64,000 nucleotides of DNA from Pseudoalteromonas piscicida (lineage in GTDB: Bacteria > Pseudomonadota > Gammaproteobacteria > Enterobacterales > Alteromonadaceae), in the NCBI RefSeq assembly GCF_002744175.1, contig NZ_NKHF01000077.1:1-64000 (forward strand). Direction: 5' to 3'. Positions 1-9,411 of this stretch are shown piece by piece. A program made the position numbers and the translations under genes. Numbering within the stretch: position 1 is the stretch's first letter; every line of letters starts with the position of its first letter. Below the pieces are notes generated by a model. The model worked only from the letters and a program-made list of their open reading frames with translations. It was not told where the DNA came from and did not search any database.

Positions 1-330
1 CTCCTACCAGAGTATTCATCCTGTGGGAGCGAGTTTACCTCACGATCTGTTAAATGCTCGCCGCATGAAGCGGCTCCTATCAGAGTCTCCATCTTGTGGG
101 AGCGAGTTTGCCTCGCGATCTGTTAAATGCTCACCGCGTAAAGCGGCTCATACCAGAGTACTCATCCTGTGGGAGCGAGGTTACCTCGCGATCTGTTAAA
201 TGCTCGCCGCATGAAGCGGCTCCTACCAGAGTATTCACTCTGTGGGAGCGAGTTTACCTCGCGATATTTTAAAGCTCGCCGCGTGAAGCGGCTCCTACCA
301 TGGTGTTCACTTGATAGGAGCGGGTTGGCA
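1..330. repeat. Tandem array of REP-like palindromic units
   Basis: Four consecutive units of 73, 73, 73 and 72 bp (starting at 1, 74, 147 and 220) are followed by a decayed partial unit at 292-330. Each unit has a palindromic head (TGTGGGAGCGAG, a few bases, then CCTCGCGAT) and a second inverted motif (CCGC-n5-GCGG followed by CTCCTACCAG). GGAGC and GCTCC of neighbouring motifs can also pair. The heads resemble the REP family described in Pseudomonas. The array lies just downstream of the chemoreceptor gene. It has no unique spacers, so it is not a CRISPR. Confidence 0.85.
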
Positions 331-343
331 GTAATTTGATTTT

Positions 344-2263
344 CTACAGTCCTAAGGTGCTGCGAATTTCCTGCATTTTTTCTTTTAGGCTTTGTTGAAT
401 TTGCTGTACTTGCTCATGAGAGCTGTTTACTTGGCCTTTCATGTTGTCCATGGCATGGCCGAAGGTGTCTAATAAATCAGACTGTTGATTAGCAAGGTCC
501 ATCGCGTGAGCAGCAACTTGGTTGGCACTTTGCGCGCTCTCTGCAACGCCTTCAGAATTACGCTTCAGCTCTTGTGCATGACCTGTTTGCTGCTGGGCTT
601 CATCTGCCAGAGCTGAAATTTGCGTGGAGACTTTATTTGAGTTGTCGCTTAGCACATTTAGCTGCTGATGAATATCGGTTAAGGAGGATTGTGTTTGCTG
701 TGCCAGTTTACGTACTTCATCTGCTACGACGGCAAACCCGCGCCCATGTTCACCAGCACGAGCCGATTCAATCGCTGCATTCAGGGCTAATAAGTTCGTT
801 TGCTCTGCAATTGAGCTAATCATATCTATGACTTTACTGACATCTGAAACGCCATTGAGTAATTCATTTAAACTCTCCAGCCCCTGCTCTACACGCTTTT
901 GTGTTGTTGAAGAAGCACTCAACATCGAATCAGCATAAGATACACTTTGCGTCATGGCTTCAAATGTATGGTTTGCATTATCAGCCACTTGCGCATTGAT
1001 CTGGTTTGCATCGGCCCCTAATGTTCTGAGTGAATCAAGTTGAGCCTGGTTTTGTTCAACTTGGTCAAAAGTATCACCTGCTTGCGCTGCGATATGCGCC
1101 AGGTTCGTGTTCATTTCTTCCATAAAGGTATTGATCATACCTAGCATTTCCGAGCGTTCATCTGCTTCGGCCCGTTGACGGTCAATTAGCTGATTGAAGT
1201 AACTCGCAATTTCGCCAATTTCTGTATCTTGGTTTTTACTTTCAATATTGCTCAATTCATTGCTTTCTATTAGTTGAGCAAAGCCATCTCTTAATTGTCT
1301 TAATGGTGTAAGTACTTGATTAAATTGTACAAGATACACCCCTCCTGCGAGCAACACGAGCAGACCAATTGCAGCTCCAAATAAGATAAACACATTGGTC
1401 TTCACCTCTGTTTGGTCGGCGATTAGGTTGGCTTCAGCTTGCAGAATATTCTCTGAGATTGATTTAATATCACCGCGCAGCGCCAGCATCCCCGCTTGAC
1501 GCTCTTTGGATTGTTGTAAGGTATTGTCTAAGTCACGGGCATAACGCTTAGGCCAACTGACCAGTTCAGCCTTAATTTCAAGCGCTAAGTCTTCTGCTTC
1601 TGCGCCTAAAAATAGCTCGTCTTCATCAACTTCGCTCATCACGCCTAAGTTTTCTAGCCTATCAATCTGCTGTGAAATGTCTTTTAATCGAGTGAGGCTC
1701 GACATCAAACTTTGTTCAGTTTGTTGGTCGTAAGCCATTACTAATTGGTAAGTATATAAACTAAGATTAGACACCTCACTGAAGTAGTCCGCAGCAAGGT
1801 TAAAGTATGATTCTTTAACTGCGCTCTCATCAGCTTTAATGGCGTAGTTTACTAGACTCGATGCGGAGCCCGACATCTGTCTAAGTGCGTTATCTAACAG
1901 CGCTAATTCATTACCAGATAGCTTACCCAGAGCGCGGTATTTACCGGAGATATCTTGTTGAAGTTGTTTTAACTTACGTTGAATTTGCTCAGCTAGAGCT
2001 TGAGGTAACTGTTCTACATCTTGTTGTAGTGCGTTGATTTGTTCATCAGCTTTGGTTAAGTATTGGCTATCACCTGCACTTAAATAGTCTTCTACCGTTC
2101 CTTCAAGCTCAATAATCACGGCATTTTTAACTTGATTATATGCCGCATCTTGGACATCAAGCTCAGTTAATACTTTACTAGCCCAAAACAGGCTGGCCCC
2201 AAGTAGAATACTCGCGGTGGTCAGTAATATTGCCAACAACCGAGTAAAAGTAGACACGCGCAT
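344..2263 (-). CDS. Methyl-accepting chemotaxis protein
   Basis: A 639-residue transmembrane chemoreceptor that would signal to CheA/CheW at the inner membrane. An N-terminal membrane segment (about residues 10-32) is followed by a long helical periplasmic region (about 35-285). A second membrane segment lies near 290-312, then a HAMP linker. The cytoplasmic signalling hairpin has its conserved tip near residues 490-525, recognisable as [16 protein letters not shown] and [12 protein letters not shown]. The ligand region is mostly coiled coil with many Gln and Leu residues; no dCache or PAS fold is recognised, so the ligand is unknown. No C-terminal CheR-binding pentapeptide is seen. The start has an AAGGG site about 11 bases upstream. 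The gene appears monocistronic. Confidence 0.93.
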   Translation of the reverse strand: MRVSTFTRLLAILLTTASILLGASLFWASKVLTELDVQDAAYNQVKNAVIIELEGTVEDYLSAGDSQYLTKADEQINALQQDVEQLPQALAEQIQRKLKQLQQDISGKYRALGKLSGNELALLDNALRQMSGSASSLVNYAIKADESAVKESYFNLAADYFSEVSNLSLYTYQLVMAYDQQTEQSLMSSLTRLKDISQQIDRLENLGVMSEVDEDELFLGAEAEDLALEIKAELVSWPKRYARDLDNTLQQSKERQAGMLALRGDIKSISENILQAEANLIADQTEVKTNVFILFGAAIGLLVLLAGGVYLVQFNQVLTPLRQLRDGFAQLIESNELSNIESKNQDTEIGEIASYFNQLIDRQRAEADERSEMLGMINTFMEEMNTNLAHIAAQAGDTFDQVEQNQAQLDSLRTLGADANQINAQVADNANHTFEAMTQSVSYADSMLSASSTTQKRVEQGLESLNELLNGVSDVSKVIDMISSIAEQTNLLALNAAIESARAGEHGRGFAVVADEVRKLAQQTQSSLTDIHQQLNVLSDNSNKVSTQISALADEAQQQTGHAQELKRNSEGVAESAQSANQVAAHAMDLANQQSDLLDTFGHAMDNMKGQVNSSHEQVQQIQQSLKEKMQEIRSTLGL

Positions 2264-2424
2264 ATAATCACAACCCTTTTTTCAAAATGCCCCGCAAGAG
2301 TATTAAGGATTTATGACAACTTAATTAAATCTGGTTCTCTTTTATGTACAAAAATACAAAACCATACTTTTTGCGTATATCCGTCTAGATGTTTACTGAA
2401 TAAAAACCAGCCATACGTAAACTT

Positions 2425-3180
2425 CTATTTCATTGCTGCATTTACATAAACATCGAAGCGATTCTTTTTGGTTTTGATTTGCATACTTGGGGTTTTGTCA
2501 TTTAAAAATCCCGCATAGTCAGGGCGTTTCACCACGACTCGTTTACTGGCCAACTGCAAAGCAAATGGCAGTAAAGTGTCCGCATCTTGATCATTCCCAA
2601 CTAAGTCTTGAAACACGCGCATTTCTTTTTTTACTTGCGCCGACTTTTCTCGGTGTGGAAACATCGGGTCGAGATAAACCACATCAGGACGCCACTGGGC
2701 TTGTGCGAGTAAGTCATGACTTGAACCAAACTCTAGCCGCATGCTCGACTGCACCCATTCACCAATTTCAGGGTCTTGATAAGCACGCTGTAATCCGTCA
2801 TATAAAAGCGCTGCCACAACAGAGTTACGCTCATGCAGCACTACTTTGCACCCCATTGAGGCAAGTACAAAGGCGTCGCGCCCAAGTCCGGCGGTAGCGT
2901 CTAGTACCGTAGGTACAGCACCTTTGTTTAACCCCACCGCTTTTGCAATAGCTTGCCCTTTTCCACCACCAAACTTCCGCCGATGCGCCACCGCACCTGT
3001 AACAAAATCAACTCGGATAGCGCCAAGTTTTGGCTCGTCTTTTTTAAATAATTGTAAGCCTAGCTCATCATAAACCAATTGAAACTCCGCCTCGTTCACA
3101 TCAAGGGCAGACAAATTAAACAGCTTAGTTAGCGTATCTAGGTAGGATCTGTTTTCTTCAAAAGGGGTGTGAATATACAA
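2425..3180 (-). CDS. rsmJ: 16S rRNA (guanine-1516-N2)-methyltransferase RsmJ
   Basis: RsmJ (formerly YhiQ) methylates N2 of G1516 in 16S rRNA using S-adenosylmethionine. The 251-residue length matches the family. Signature segments include [16 protein letters not shown], the SAM-binding loop [15 protein letters not shown] near residues 91-105, and the catalytic-region motif [15 protein letters not shown] near 168-182. The C-terminal VVVKRPDYA is also typical. The start is a TTG, supported by a GGAG six bases upstream; no better ATG lies nearby. In E. coli the gene sits beside prlC. Here the same neighbourhood is kept, but a response regulator separates the two. Confidence 0.93.
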   Translation of the reverse strand: MYIHTPFEENRSYLDTLTKLFNLSALDVNEAEFQLVYDELGLQLFKKDEPKLGAIRVDFVTGAVAHRRKFGGGKGQAIAKAVGLNKGAVPTVLDATAGLGRDAFVLASMGCKVVLHERNSVVAALLYDGLQRAYQDPEIGEWVQSSMRLEFGSSHDLLAQAQWRPDVVYLDPMFPHREKSAQVKKEMRVFQDLVGNDQDADTLLPFALQLASKRVVVKRPDYAGFLNDKTPSMQIKTKKNRFDVYVNAAMK

Positions 3181-3258
3181 GCTAAACTCCCAAGGGTTAC
3201 CAACCGTGGCAGTATACTCTTTTCCCTTAATACTGTCTTTGATTATCCTGCCTGCTGT

Positions 3259-4410
3259 TTAAAACAGCTCAATGTCCACCTGCGAGGCAACTTCTCCCTC
3301 TCCCCAAGGCTTGGCGATTTTGTTTAGGCTTTCCATTAACTGCTGGCGAACCTCAGTAACCTCACCTAACTTATATTTAATAATAGAGATTTCATCACTG
3401 AGATACGTAAAATGCTGGTAGAGATCTTGTAATCGAGCTTTGTCTTCAGTGGCCAATACGGCAAGTTGATTGCTGTTCAGTACATTTTGAAACTCGGCCA
3501 CCTTACCACTGTAATGATCACCAACACCGCTTAAATGATCACTAAGCTCAGCAAACACCTGGCCAATATGCTCTACCTTATTCAGTGCCTCTTCGCTCAC
3601 TTCCATATCTCTTATTTTGGCATCGGTTGCCTCTAGGATATGGGGGAATAGATCTTTGTAGCGACCATAAACCGCAACATCATCCACGGGCATATTTTTA
3701 ATTAGTAACGACACTTTTGGGTAGTTAATAATGGTTCTGCGGCCAAAGTCGACAAAACGGCTGCCATCTTTGTGTTTTTCAAATAGCTCTTGTTCAATAG
3801 GTTGGATAGCCCCTTCGCTGGAATAAAACATCGCGTCTTCGCGATACCAAAATGCAACCGCAACATCGAGCTCCATGGGAATAAAAAACTCTAAAAAGTG
3901 CTCGCTGAGGGTGCTGAGATCGTGGGCATGATAAGACTGCCCAACATAACGCATAATTCGCCCCATATCGCCGGAGTCTGTCATCGCAATTTCAGCGGTA
4001 GTTTGCGCGCGTTGTACGTCTTGTTTTAGTTTTGAAGAGGTCTTGCGATAGTCATCTAACACATTAATACGTGCCAATAACTCTTGGGCATTAAATGGTT
4101 TAACAATGTAGTCGGCAGCACCTGCGTTGTAGCCGCGCATACGTTCTGATATATCGGTACGAGAAGATAAAAACATCACCGGAATGTCGACGGTATCAGC
4201 TTGCTTTTTAAGTTGCTCACAGACCTCAAAACCCGACAGGCCAGGCATCTCAACGTCTAGTAAGATGATATCTGGTCGATACTTATTAGCCAGCCTTAAG
4301 CCTTCCTCACCATTTTTTGCATGTAAAATCTTGCATGTGCGCGATAAAGCTTCATCGACAATATGATGAACTAGTTTTTCATCATCAATGGCAAGAACCA
4401 GTTTAGTCAT
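3259..4410 (-). CDS. Response regulator with uncharacterised output region
   Basis: A 383-residue protein with an N-terminal receiver domain (about 1-122). The acidic pocket is D9/D10, the phospho-acceptor Asp is residue 52 in LLDVEMPG, and the conserved Lys is in IVKPF near residue 105. The remaining 250 residues have no DNA-binding, GGDEF or HD motif. They look like an alpha/beta sensor-like region (about 150-250) followed by a helical, probably coiled-coil tail (about 270-370). No histidine kinase is adjacent, so it is an orphan regulator. It may act through protein contacts, but the output is unknown. Confidence 0.85.
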   Translation of the reverse strand: MTKLVLAIDDEKLVHHIVDEALSRTCKILHAKNGEEGLRLANKYRPDIILLDVEMPGLSGFEVCEQLKKQADTVDIPVMFLSSRTDISERMRGYNAGAADYIVKPFNAQELLARINVLDDYRKTSSKLKQDVQRAQTTAEIAMTDSGDMGRIMRYVGQSYHAHDLSTLSEHFLEFFIPMELDVAVAFWYREDAMFYSSEGAIQPIEQELFEKHKDGSRFVDFGRRTIINYPKVSLLIKNMPVDDVAVYGRYKDLFPHILEATDAKIRDMEVSEEALNKVEHIGQVFAELSDHLSGVGDHYSGKVAEFQNVLNSNQLAVLATEDKARLQDLYQHFTYLSDEISIIKYKLGEVTEVRQQLMESLNKIAKPWGEGEVASQVDIELF

Positions 4411-4490
4411 GTGGCTTTCCCTATTAATTCATATCTTTATAGAATAGTCAGAGATATTGAATTTGCTAACAAAAAGTCACATTTTCTGAG

Positions 4491-4519
4491 ATAAAAAAAC
4501 GCCTTCAATTGAAGGCGCT
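4491..4519 (-). terminator. Rho-independent terminator of prlC
   Basis: CGCCTTC-AATT-GAAGGCG at 4500-4517 is a perfect hairpin. On the minus strand a run of seven T residues (4493-4499 complemented) follows it, about 20 bases past the prlC stop codon. Confidence 0.85.
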
Positions 4520-4535
4520 GAGAATAGAAAGTGGC

Positions 4536-6575
4536 TTAAGCGGCTATTCCGCTATGGCGCAGTAGTGCATCCACTTTTGGCTCACGACCACGGAATCGTG
4601 TAAATAGCACCATAGGTGCTTCAGAGCCGCCTTTTTCTAGAATATGGTGCATAAACTCACGCCCTGTTTGCGGGTTAAATATTCCTTCGTCCTCAAACTT
4701 AGAAAACGCGTCAGCCGAGAGAACTTCGGCCCACTTATATGAGTAATAACCTGCGCTGTAACCGCCTGCAAAAATGTGGCTGAAGCTGTGTTGAAAACGA
4801 TTAAATTCTGGCGCTTTCACCACCGCAGTGCGTTCACGTACCGCATTCAGTGTTGCTTGGATCTGACAAGACTGACTGGGGTCAAAGTCTGCATGAATAT
4901 GGAAGTCAAACAACGAAAACTCTAACTGTCTTAACATTTGCATAGCTGATTGGAAATTCTTTGCAGCCAAGAGCTTGTCGAGCATCTCTTTTGGTAACGG
5001 CTCACCCGTTTCGTAGTGACCAGAAATAAAGTTTAACGCTTCTTCTTCATAACACCAGTTTTCTAAAAACTGACTTGGCAGCTCAACCGCATCCCATGCC
5101 ACGCCATTTATACCAGCAACTGGCGCCGCATCCACCTGCGTCAGCATGTGATGAATGCCGTGTCCAAACTCATGGAATAGCGTTGTTACTTCATTATGCG
5201 TAAATAGCGCAGGTTTATCACCTACTGCCTTGTTAAAGTTACATACAAGATAGGCAACCGGAGTTTGAAGTGCGCCATTGGCACGCACTTTTCTGCCCAT
5301 GCAGTCGTCCATCCATGCACCGCCGCGCTTATGTTCACGGGCATAAAGATCGAGATAAAAATGACCACGCAATTCGCCTTTTTCATCATGAATTGCAAAA
5401 AAGCGCACGTCTGGGTGATAAGTATCTACGCCTTCGACTTCACTAACTCGTATACCAAACAAGCGGTTCACGGTTTCAAATAAACCTGCAAGTACCTTAT
5501 GTTCAGGGAAGTAAGGGCGCAATGCTTCGTCGGAAATCGCATACTTGGCTTGTTTTAGCTTTTCGCCATAATACGCGTAATCCCATGGTTTTAACTCGCT
5601 TACACCATGTTCTTTATTCGCGAATTCGCGCAGCTCAGCGACTTCTTGTTCAGCTTGTGGTTTAGACTTGGCGGCAAGGTCATTCAAAAACTCAAACACT
5701 TGCGCTGGGCTCTCTGCCATTTTGGTTGCCAGTGACTTCTCAGCAAAGTTGGCAAAGCCAAGTAACTGAGCAAGCTCGTGTCTGAGTGTGAGTGCTTCAT
5801 GCATAATCGCAGAGTTATCAAATTCACCCGCATTTGGCCCCTGATCTGACGCACGAGTAACAAACGCACGGTAAGCTTCTTCGCGAAGTGATTGGTTATC
5901 GGCGTAGGTCATTACAGGAAGATAAGACGGAATATCGAGGGTAAATACCCAACCGCTTACTCCTTTCGCCTCAGCAGTATGAGCAGCCAGCGCCAGTGCA
6001 GACTCCGGAAGTCCAGCCAACTCAGAATCGTCGGTAATATGCTTTTGCCATGCTTGTGTTGCATCCATGACATTATTACCAAACTTAGAACTAAGCTCTG
6101 AGAGCCGCGCAACAATTTCACCGTAACGCTTTTGCTTTTCAGGCTCTAGGGCTATCCCAGATAATTGAAAGTCACGTAGAGCATTCTCTACCGACGTTTG
6201 TTGAGCGATAGTAAGGTGAGCAAAATCTGTAGACTCTTTTACTGCTTTATACGCCTCATACAACCCTTGGTGCTGACCAACATAGGTCGAATATTCTGAG
6301 ATCAACGGCAAACATTCATCATACGCTTTGCGCAGCGCCTCTGAATTGACCACCGAGTGCATATGCGATACCGGTGACCACATGCGGCTTAGTTTATCGT
6401 CCGCTTCTTCTAACGGCAGTACAAAGTTATCCCAAGTATAATTTGGCTGTGCTAAAACAGCATCGATAGTCTCACGACAATGGGTAATGGCAGATTTTAA
6501 TGCATCAACAATATGCTCAGGCTGAATTTTCGAAAAAGGAGGCAATCCTTCTAGCCCGATTAATGGGTTATTCAT
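4536..6575 (-). CDS. prlC: Oligopeptidase A (M3 family zinc metallopeptidase)
   Basis: A cytoplasmic zinc oligopeptidase that degrades short peptides, including cleaved signal peptides. Length (679 residues from the preferred start) and sequence fit PrlC/OpdA throughout. The zinc-binding motif is HEFGHGIHH near residue 468, and the downstream glutamate ligand lies in the GVAWDAVELPSQFLENW segment. The ATG at 6575 is preferred over an in-frame GTG six bases upstream because AAAGAG lies seven bases before it. The gene is divergent from gor, with a 177-bp gap that must hold both promoters. A strong terminator follows. Confidence 0.95.
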   Translation of the reverse strand: MNNPLIGLEGLPPFSKIQPEHIVDALKSAITHCRETIDAVLAQPNYTWDNFVLPLEEADDKLSRMWSPVSHMHSVVNSEALRKAYDECLPLISEYSTYVGQHQGLYEAYKAVKESTDFAHLTIAQQTSVENALRDFQLSGIALEPEKQKRYGEIVARLSELSSKFGNNVMDATQAWQKHITDDSELAGLPESALALAAHTAEAKGVSGWVFTLDIPSYLPVMTYADNQSLREEAYRAFVTRASDQGPNAGEFDNSAIMHEALTLRHELAQLLGFANFAEKSLATKMAESPAQVFEFLNDLAAKSKPQAEQEVAELREFANKEHGVSELKPWDYAYYGEKLKQAKYAISDEALRPYFPEHKVLAGLFETVNRLFGIRVSEVEGVDTYHPDVRFFAIHDEKGELRGHFYLDLYAREHKRGGAWMDDCMGRKVRANGALQTPVAYLVCNFNKAVGDKPALFTHNEVTTLFHEFGHGIHHMLTQVDAAPVAGINGVAWDAVELPSQFLENWCYEEEALNFISGHYETGEPLPKEMLDKLLAAKNFQSAMQMLRQLEFSLFDFHIHADFDPSQSCQIQATLNAVRERTAVVKAPEFNRFQHSFSHIFAGGYSAGYYSYKWAEVLSADAFSKFEDEGIFNPQTGREFMHHILEKGGSEAPMVLFTRFRGREPKVDALLRHSGIAA

Positions 6576-6752
6576 GGGCACGCTCTTTATTTTCTAATCT
6601 AATATTGAGGTTGAAATAAGGGTGAATGACCGCATTTACAAGTATCTGAACAGATTTTTGCTTAATATCGGTCTACGGTTGTGCACTTTTTCTATTTACT
6701 TAATATAAAGTAGTAGGGTTTAAGCAAAACAAATAATTGGCGAGGAATTTTT

Positions 6753-8111
6753 ATGGCTCAACATTTTGACTATATCGCAATTGGTGGCGGTAGCGGCGGG
6801 ATAGCGTCGGCAAACCGAGCGGCGATGCGAGGTGCAAAGGTTGCACTGGTAGAAGCAAAGCACTTAGGTGGCACCTGTGTAAACGTAGGCTGCGTGCCAA
6901 AAAAAGCCATGTGGCATGGCGCTCAAGTTGCTGAAGCAATTAAACTATACGCACCAGATTATGGTTTTGATGTTGAACTCAAAAACTTCGATTGGGGTAA
7001 GCTGGTAGAAAGCCGCGAAGCGTACATTGGTCGTATTCACCAAGGCTATAACAACTACCTAGCAAAAAATGGCGTGACCGTGATCAACGGTTTTGCCAAG
7101 TTTGTTGACAACAATACCATTGAAGTTAACGGTGAGCATTACACTGCTGATCATATCAATATTACCGTTGGTGGCCGCCCTACCATTCCTAATATTCCTG
7201 GCGCGGAGCATGGTATTGACTCTAACGGCTTCTTTGAGCTTAAGTCGCAACCTCGTCGCGTTGCGGTTGTAGGTGCAGGTTATATCGCGGTAGAGCTGGC
7301 CGGTGTGCTACATAGCTTAGGTACAGAAACGCATCTGTTTGTCCGAAAACATGCCCCACTGCGTAACTTTGATCCTATCTTGGTTGAAACCTTAACCGAG
7401 GTGATGGAAAAAGAAGGCCCGACGCTGCACACCCACTCAGTGCCAAAGTCTGTGACCAAAGAAGAAGACGGCTCGGTCACCTTACACCTTGAAAACGGTG
7501 AATCATACACAGTCGACACACTGATCTGGGCAATTGGCCGTGAGCCAATGACAGATCTTATCAATCTCGCGGCAACAGACGTAGAAACCACACCAAGTGG
7601 CCACATTAAAGTTGACGAATGGCAGAACACCACAGCCAAAGGTATTTATGCCCTTGGCGATATTATGGAAGGTGGCATAGAACTCACTCCGGTAGCCGTA
7701 AAAGCAGGTAGAATGCTAGCTGAGCGCCTATTCAACCCAGAGTTACCTAATGCAAAAATGGATTATGACTTAGTTCCAACGGTAGTCTTTAGCCACCCAC
7801 CGATTGGCACCATTGGCCTAACAGAGCCAGAAGCGGAAGAAAAATACGGTAAAGACAATATCAAGGTCTACACCTCAACTTTCGCCGCAATGTACACCGC
7901 AGTCACGCAGCACCGCCAACCATGCCGCATGAAACTAGTGTGCGCAGGCCCAGAAGAAACCGTAGTGGGTCTACACGGTATCGGCTTTGCCGTAGATGAG
8001 ATGATCCAAGGTTTCGCCGTCGCCATGAAGATGGGCGCAACCAAAGCAGACTTTGACTCGGTAGTCGCGATACACCCAACCGGCTCAGAAGAGTTTGTGA
8101 CTATGAGATAA
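6753..8111 (+). CDS. gor: Glutathione-disulfide reductase
   Basis: An NADPH-dependent FAD enzyme that reduces glutathione disulfide in the cytoplasm. The 452-residue protein has the N-terminal FAD dinucleotide fold ([10 protein letters not shown], about residues 9-18) and the redox-active disulfide in [13 protein letters not shown] (about 40-52). The NADPH-binding fold is [15 protein letters not shown] (about 172-186), and the catalytic C-terminal motif is HPTGSEEFV near 442. A good ribosome site (GAGGA) precedes the ATG. It diverges from prlC and ends at a clear terminator. Confidence 0.97.
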   Translation: MAQHFDYIAIGGGSGGIASANRAAMRGAKVALVEAKHLGGTCVNVGCVPKKAMWHGAQVAEAIKLYAPDYGFDVELKNFDWGKLVESREAYIGRIHQGYNNYLAKNGVTVINGFAKFVDNNTIEVNGEHYTADHINITVGGRPTIPNIPGAEHGIDSNGFFELKSQPRRVAVVGAGYIAVELAGVLHSLGTETHLFVRKHAPLRNFDPILVETLTEVMEKEGPTLHTHSVPKSVTKEEDGSVTLHLENGESYTVDTLIWAIGREPMTDLINLAATDVETTPSGHIKVDEWQNTTAKGIYALGDIMEGGIELTPVAVKAGRMLAERLFNPELPNAKMDYDLVPTVVFSHPPIGTIGLTEPEAEEKYGKDNIKVYTSTFAAMYTAVTQHRQPCRMKLVCAGPEETVVGLHGIGFAVDEMIQGFAVAMKMGATKADFDSVVAIHPTGSEEFVTMR

Positions 8112-8143
8112 GCTATTAATTTAATTGGAAACAATTAAAAGCT

Positions 8144-8178
8144 AAAAAACGCGAGCCACACCCGAACTCGCGTTTTTT
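8144..8178 (+). terminator. Rho-independent terminator of gor
   Basis: The stem CGCGAG (8150-8155) pairs with CTCGCG (8167-8172). Six T residues follow, and matching A residues precede the stem. It lies about 35 bases after the gor stop codon. Confidence 0.9.
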
Positions 8179-8181
8179 AGT

Positions 8182-8463
8182 TCATATACAACCTCAACGC
8201 AACCAGCCACACAGCTTCATAGCGGTATAGCACAAGGCCTTAAACACCGAGATTCAGCTGGATATAGTAAACTGCAGGCCGCCGATTATCTTCGTGGTGC
8301 CCTAATGCTTAACGAATTAACCGAGCGTTACAGTGAACAATTTCGCTCTGACGGTTTTAGTCAAGACTACAAAACGAGAGATGAACAGTTAAATGCTAAC
8401 ACCGGTTTATTTGGTCACTTTTTATTAGAGTCAGTAAATCCAAGAGTCAGCACGCGAGCGTAA
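8182..8463 (+). pseudogene. Decayed ORF fragment downstream of gor
   Basis: One frame stays open from just past the gor terminator to a TAA at 8461-8463. It reads like a real protein C-terminus (for example LKHRDSAGYSKLQAADYLRGA and later NANTGLFGHFLLESVNP, about 85 residues). No start codon with a ribosome site begins it: the only ATG is internal at 8304, and transcription from gor should stop upstream. The stop codon lies in a small hairpin (GCGAGC-gtaa-GCTCGC, 8454-8469). I do not recognise the family. The likeliest reading is the remnant of a gene truncated at its 5' end by a rearrangement near the gor terminator. Confidence 0.45.
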
Positions 8464-8552
8464 GCTCGCTAACCTGAATCACCGCAGAAAACCGCTAATT
8501 TAGCACCGCGCGCTGCCATTTAATATCTACATGCCCGCAACAATTGCTGTGC

Positions 8553-8756
8553 TTATTGCTTAAACTCCAAAATATCACCAGGTTGGCAATCGAGATACTG
8601 GCAAATATGGGCGAGTGTTTCGAACCGAACTCCCTTCACTTTTCCTCTTTTTAGCAGTGATAAATTGGCTTCTGTGATCCCTATTTCTTTAGCGAGTTCC
8701 TTGGATGAGACTTTTCGCATTGCCATGACCACATCTAAGTTCACTACTATTTCCAT
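8553..8756 (-). CDS. Small XRE-type helix-turn-helix regulator
   Basis: A 67-residue Cro/CI-like DNA-binding protein made of little more than one helix-turn-helix domain (SSKELAKEIGITEANLSLLKRGKVKGVRF forms the central helices). This minimal type is commonly encoded right after a DUF2975 membrane protein. That is the case here: the start lies two bases past the stop of the upstream gene, so the two are translationally close and surely co-transcribed. A role as partner of the membrane protein is inferred from neighbourhood; its target is unknown. Confidence 0.85.
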   Translation of the reverse strand: MEIVVNLDVVMAMRKVSSKELAKEIGITEANLSLLKRGKVKGVRFETLAHICQYLDCQPGDILEFKQ

Positions 8757-8758
8757 CG

Positions 8759-9274
8759 CTAGATAAACTCCTTGTTTTCATCACTAATCTCTTGCGCGGC
8801 ACGCAGCAGATAGGCAACGGTTGCTAAAATACCGAGTGTAATAAGTTCCCCAAACTCAATACCTACAACTAACTCTGTTGTTTCAAAGTAAGAAGCGTGC
8901 CAATAAGCGATGGCAACCCCCATGCAACCACTGTACAAGATAGAGGCGATTTTAGTGCCAATAAAGTAAATAAAGCAACTGAAACAGTCCTGTGTGAAAA
9001 AGCTCCCGCGTTCAAAATGTACAAGTAGTTTACAGATAAAATAAACCCCTAATATCGCAAGCAAAAGAATCGGCAGAGTTGTTAAAAATAGGCCGATTTT
9101 ACTTATTTTTCCCGACTGCCACAGCGCATCAAATAATGGTTCGTTGTGGTAGATCAAGCGGCCTTGAGTTAGCAATTCATAACCAATAAGCGCAAGCACA
9201 AAACCGGCAAATAATAGGATCACCCAACGGATAGCTTTACTTCTTTTTTGAATCTTATCCAATGTCGTCGACAT
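8759..9274 (-). CDS. DUF2975 family membrane protein
   Basis: A 171-residue inner-membrane protein with four predicted membrane segments (about residues 17-37, 58-83, 103-125 and 137-158). It matches the general plan of DUF2975 proteins, which have no established biochemical function. It is first in a two-gene unit with the small XRE regulator, a pairing seen widely in bacteria. The 137-bp gap upstream is shared with the divergent S9 peptidase and holds an inverted repeat (ACAAC-n8-GTTGT, about 9358-9375). That repeat is a possible operator. Confidence 0.75.
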   Translation of the reverse strand: MSTTLDKIQKRSKAIRWVILLFAGFVLALIGYELLTQGRLIYHNEPLFDALWQSGKISKIGLFLTTLPILLLAILGVYFICKLLVHFERGSFFTQDCFSCFIYFIGTKIASILYSGCMGVAIAYWHASYFETTELVVGIEFGELITLGILATVAYLLRAAQEISDENKEFI

Positions 9275-9411
9275 GCTTTCTCCAATTCAACTTGTCATGC
9301 CAGCAATATAACACAACTTTCCCACACATCAAAAGACAACAACAAATTATCGTTTTACAACAATTAAAAGTTGTGCAATGATATTTCCAACATCAAAAAG
9401 GAGTAACCATA

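Noticed and set aside
1..330. CRISPR-like periodicity
   Set aside because: The whole 73-bp unit repeats with no variable spacers, and no cas gene is near. It is a tandem REP-type array.
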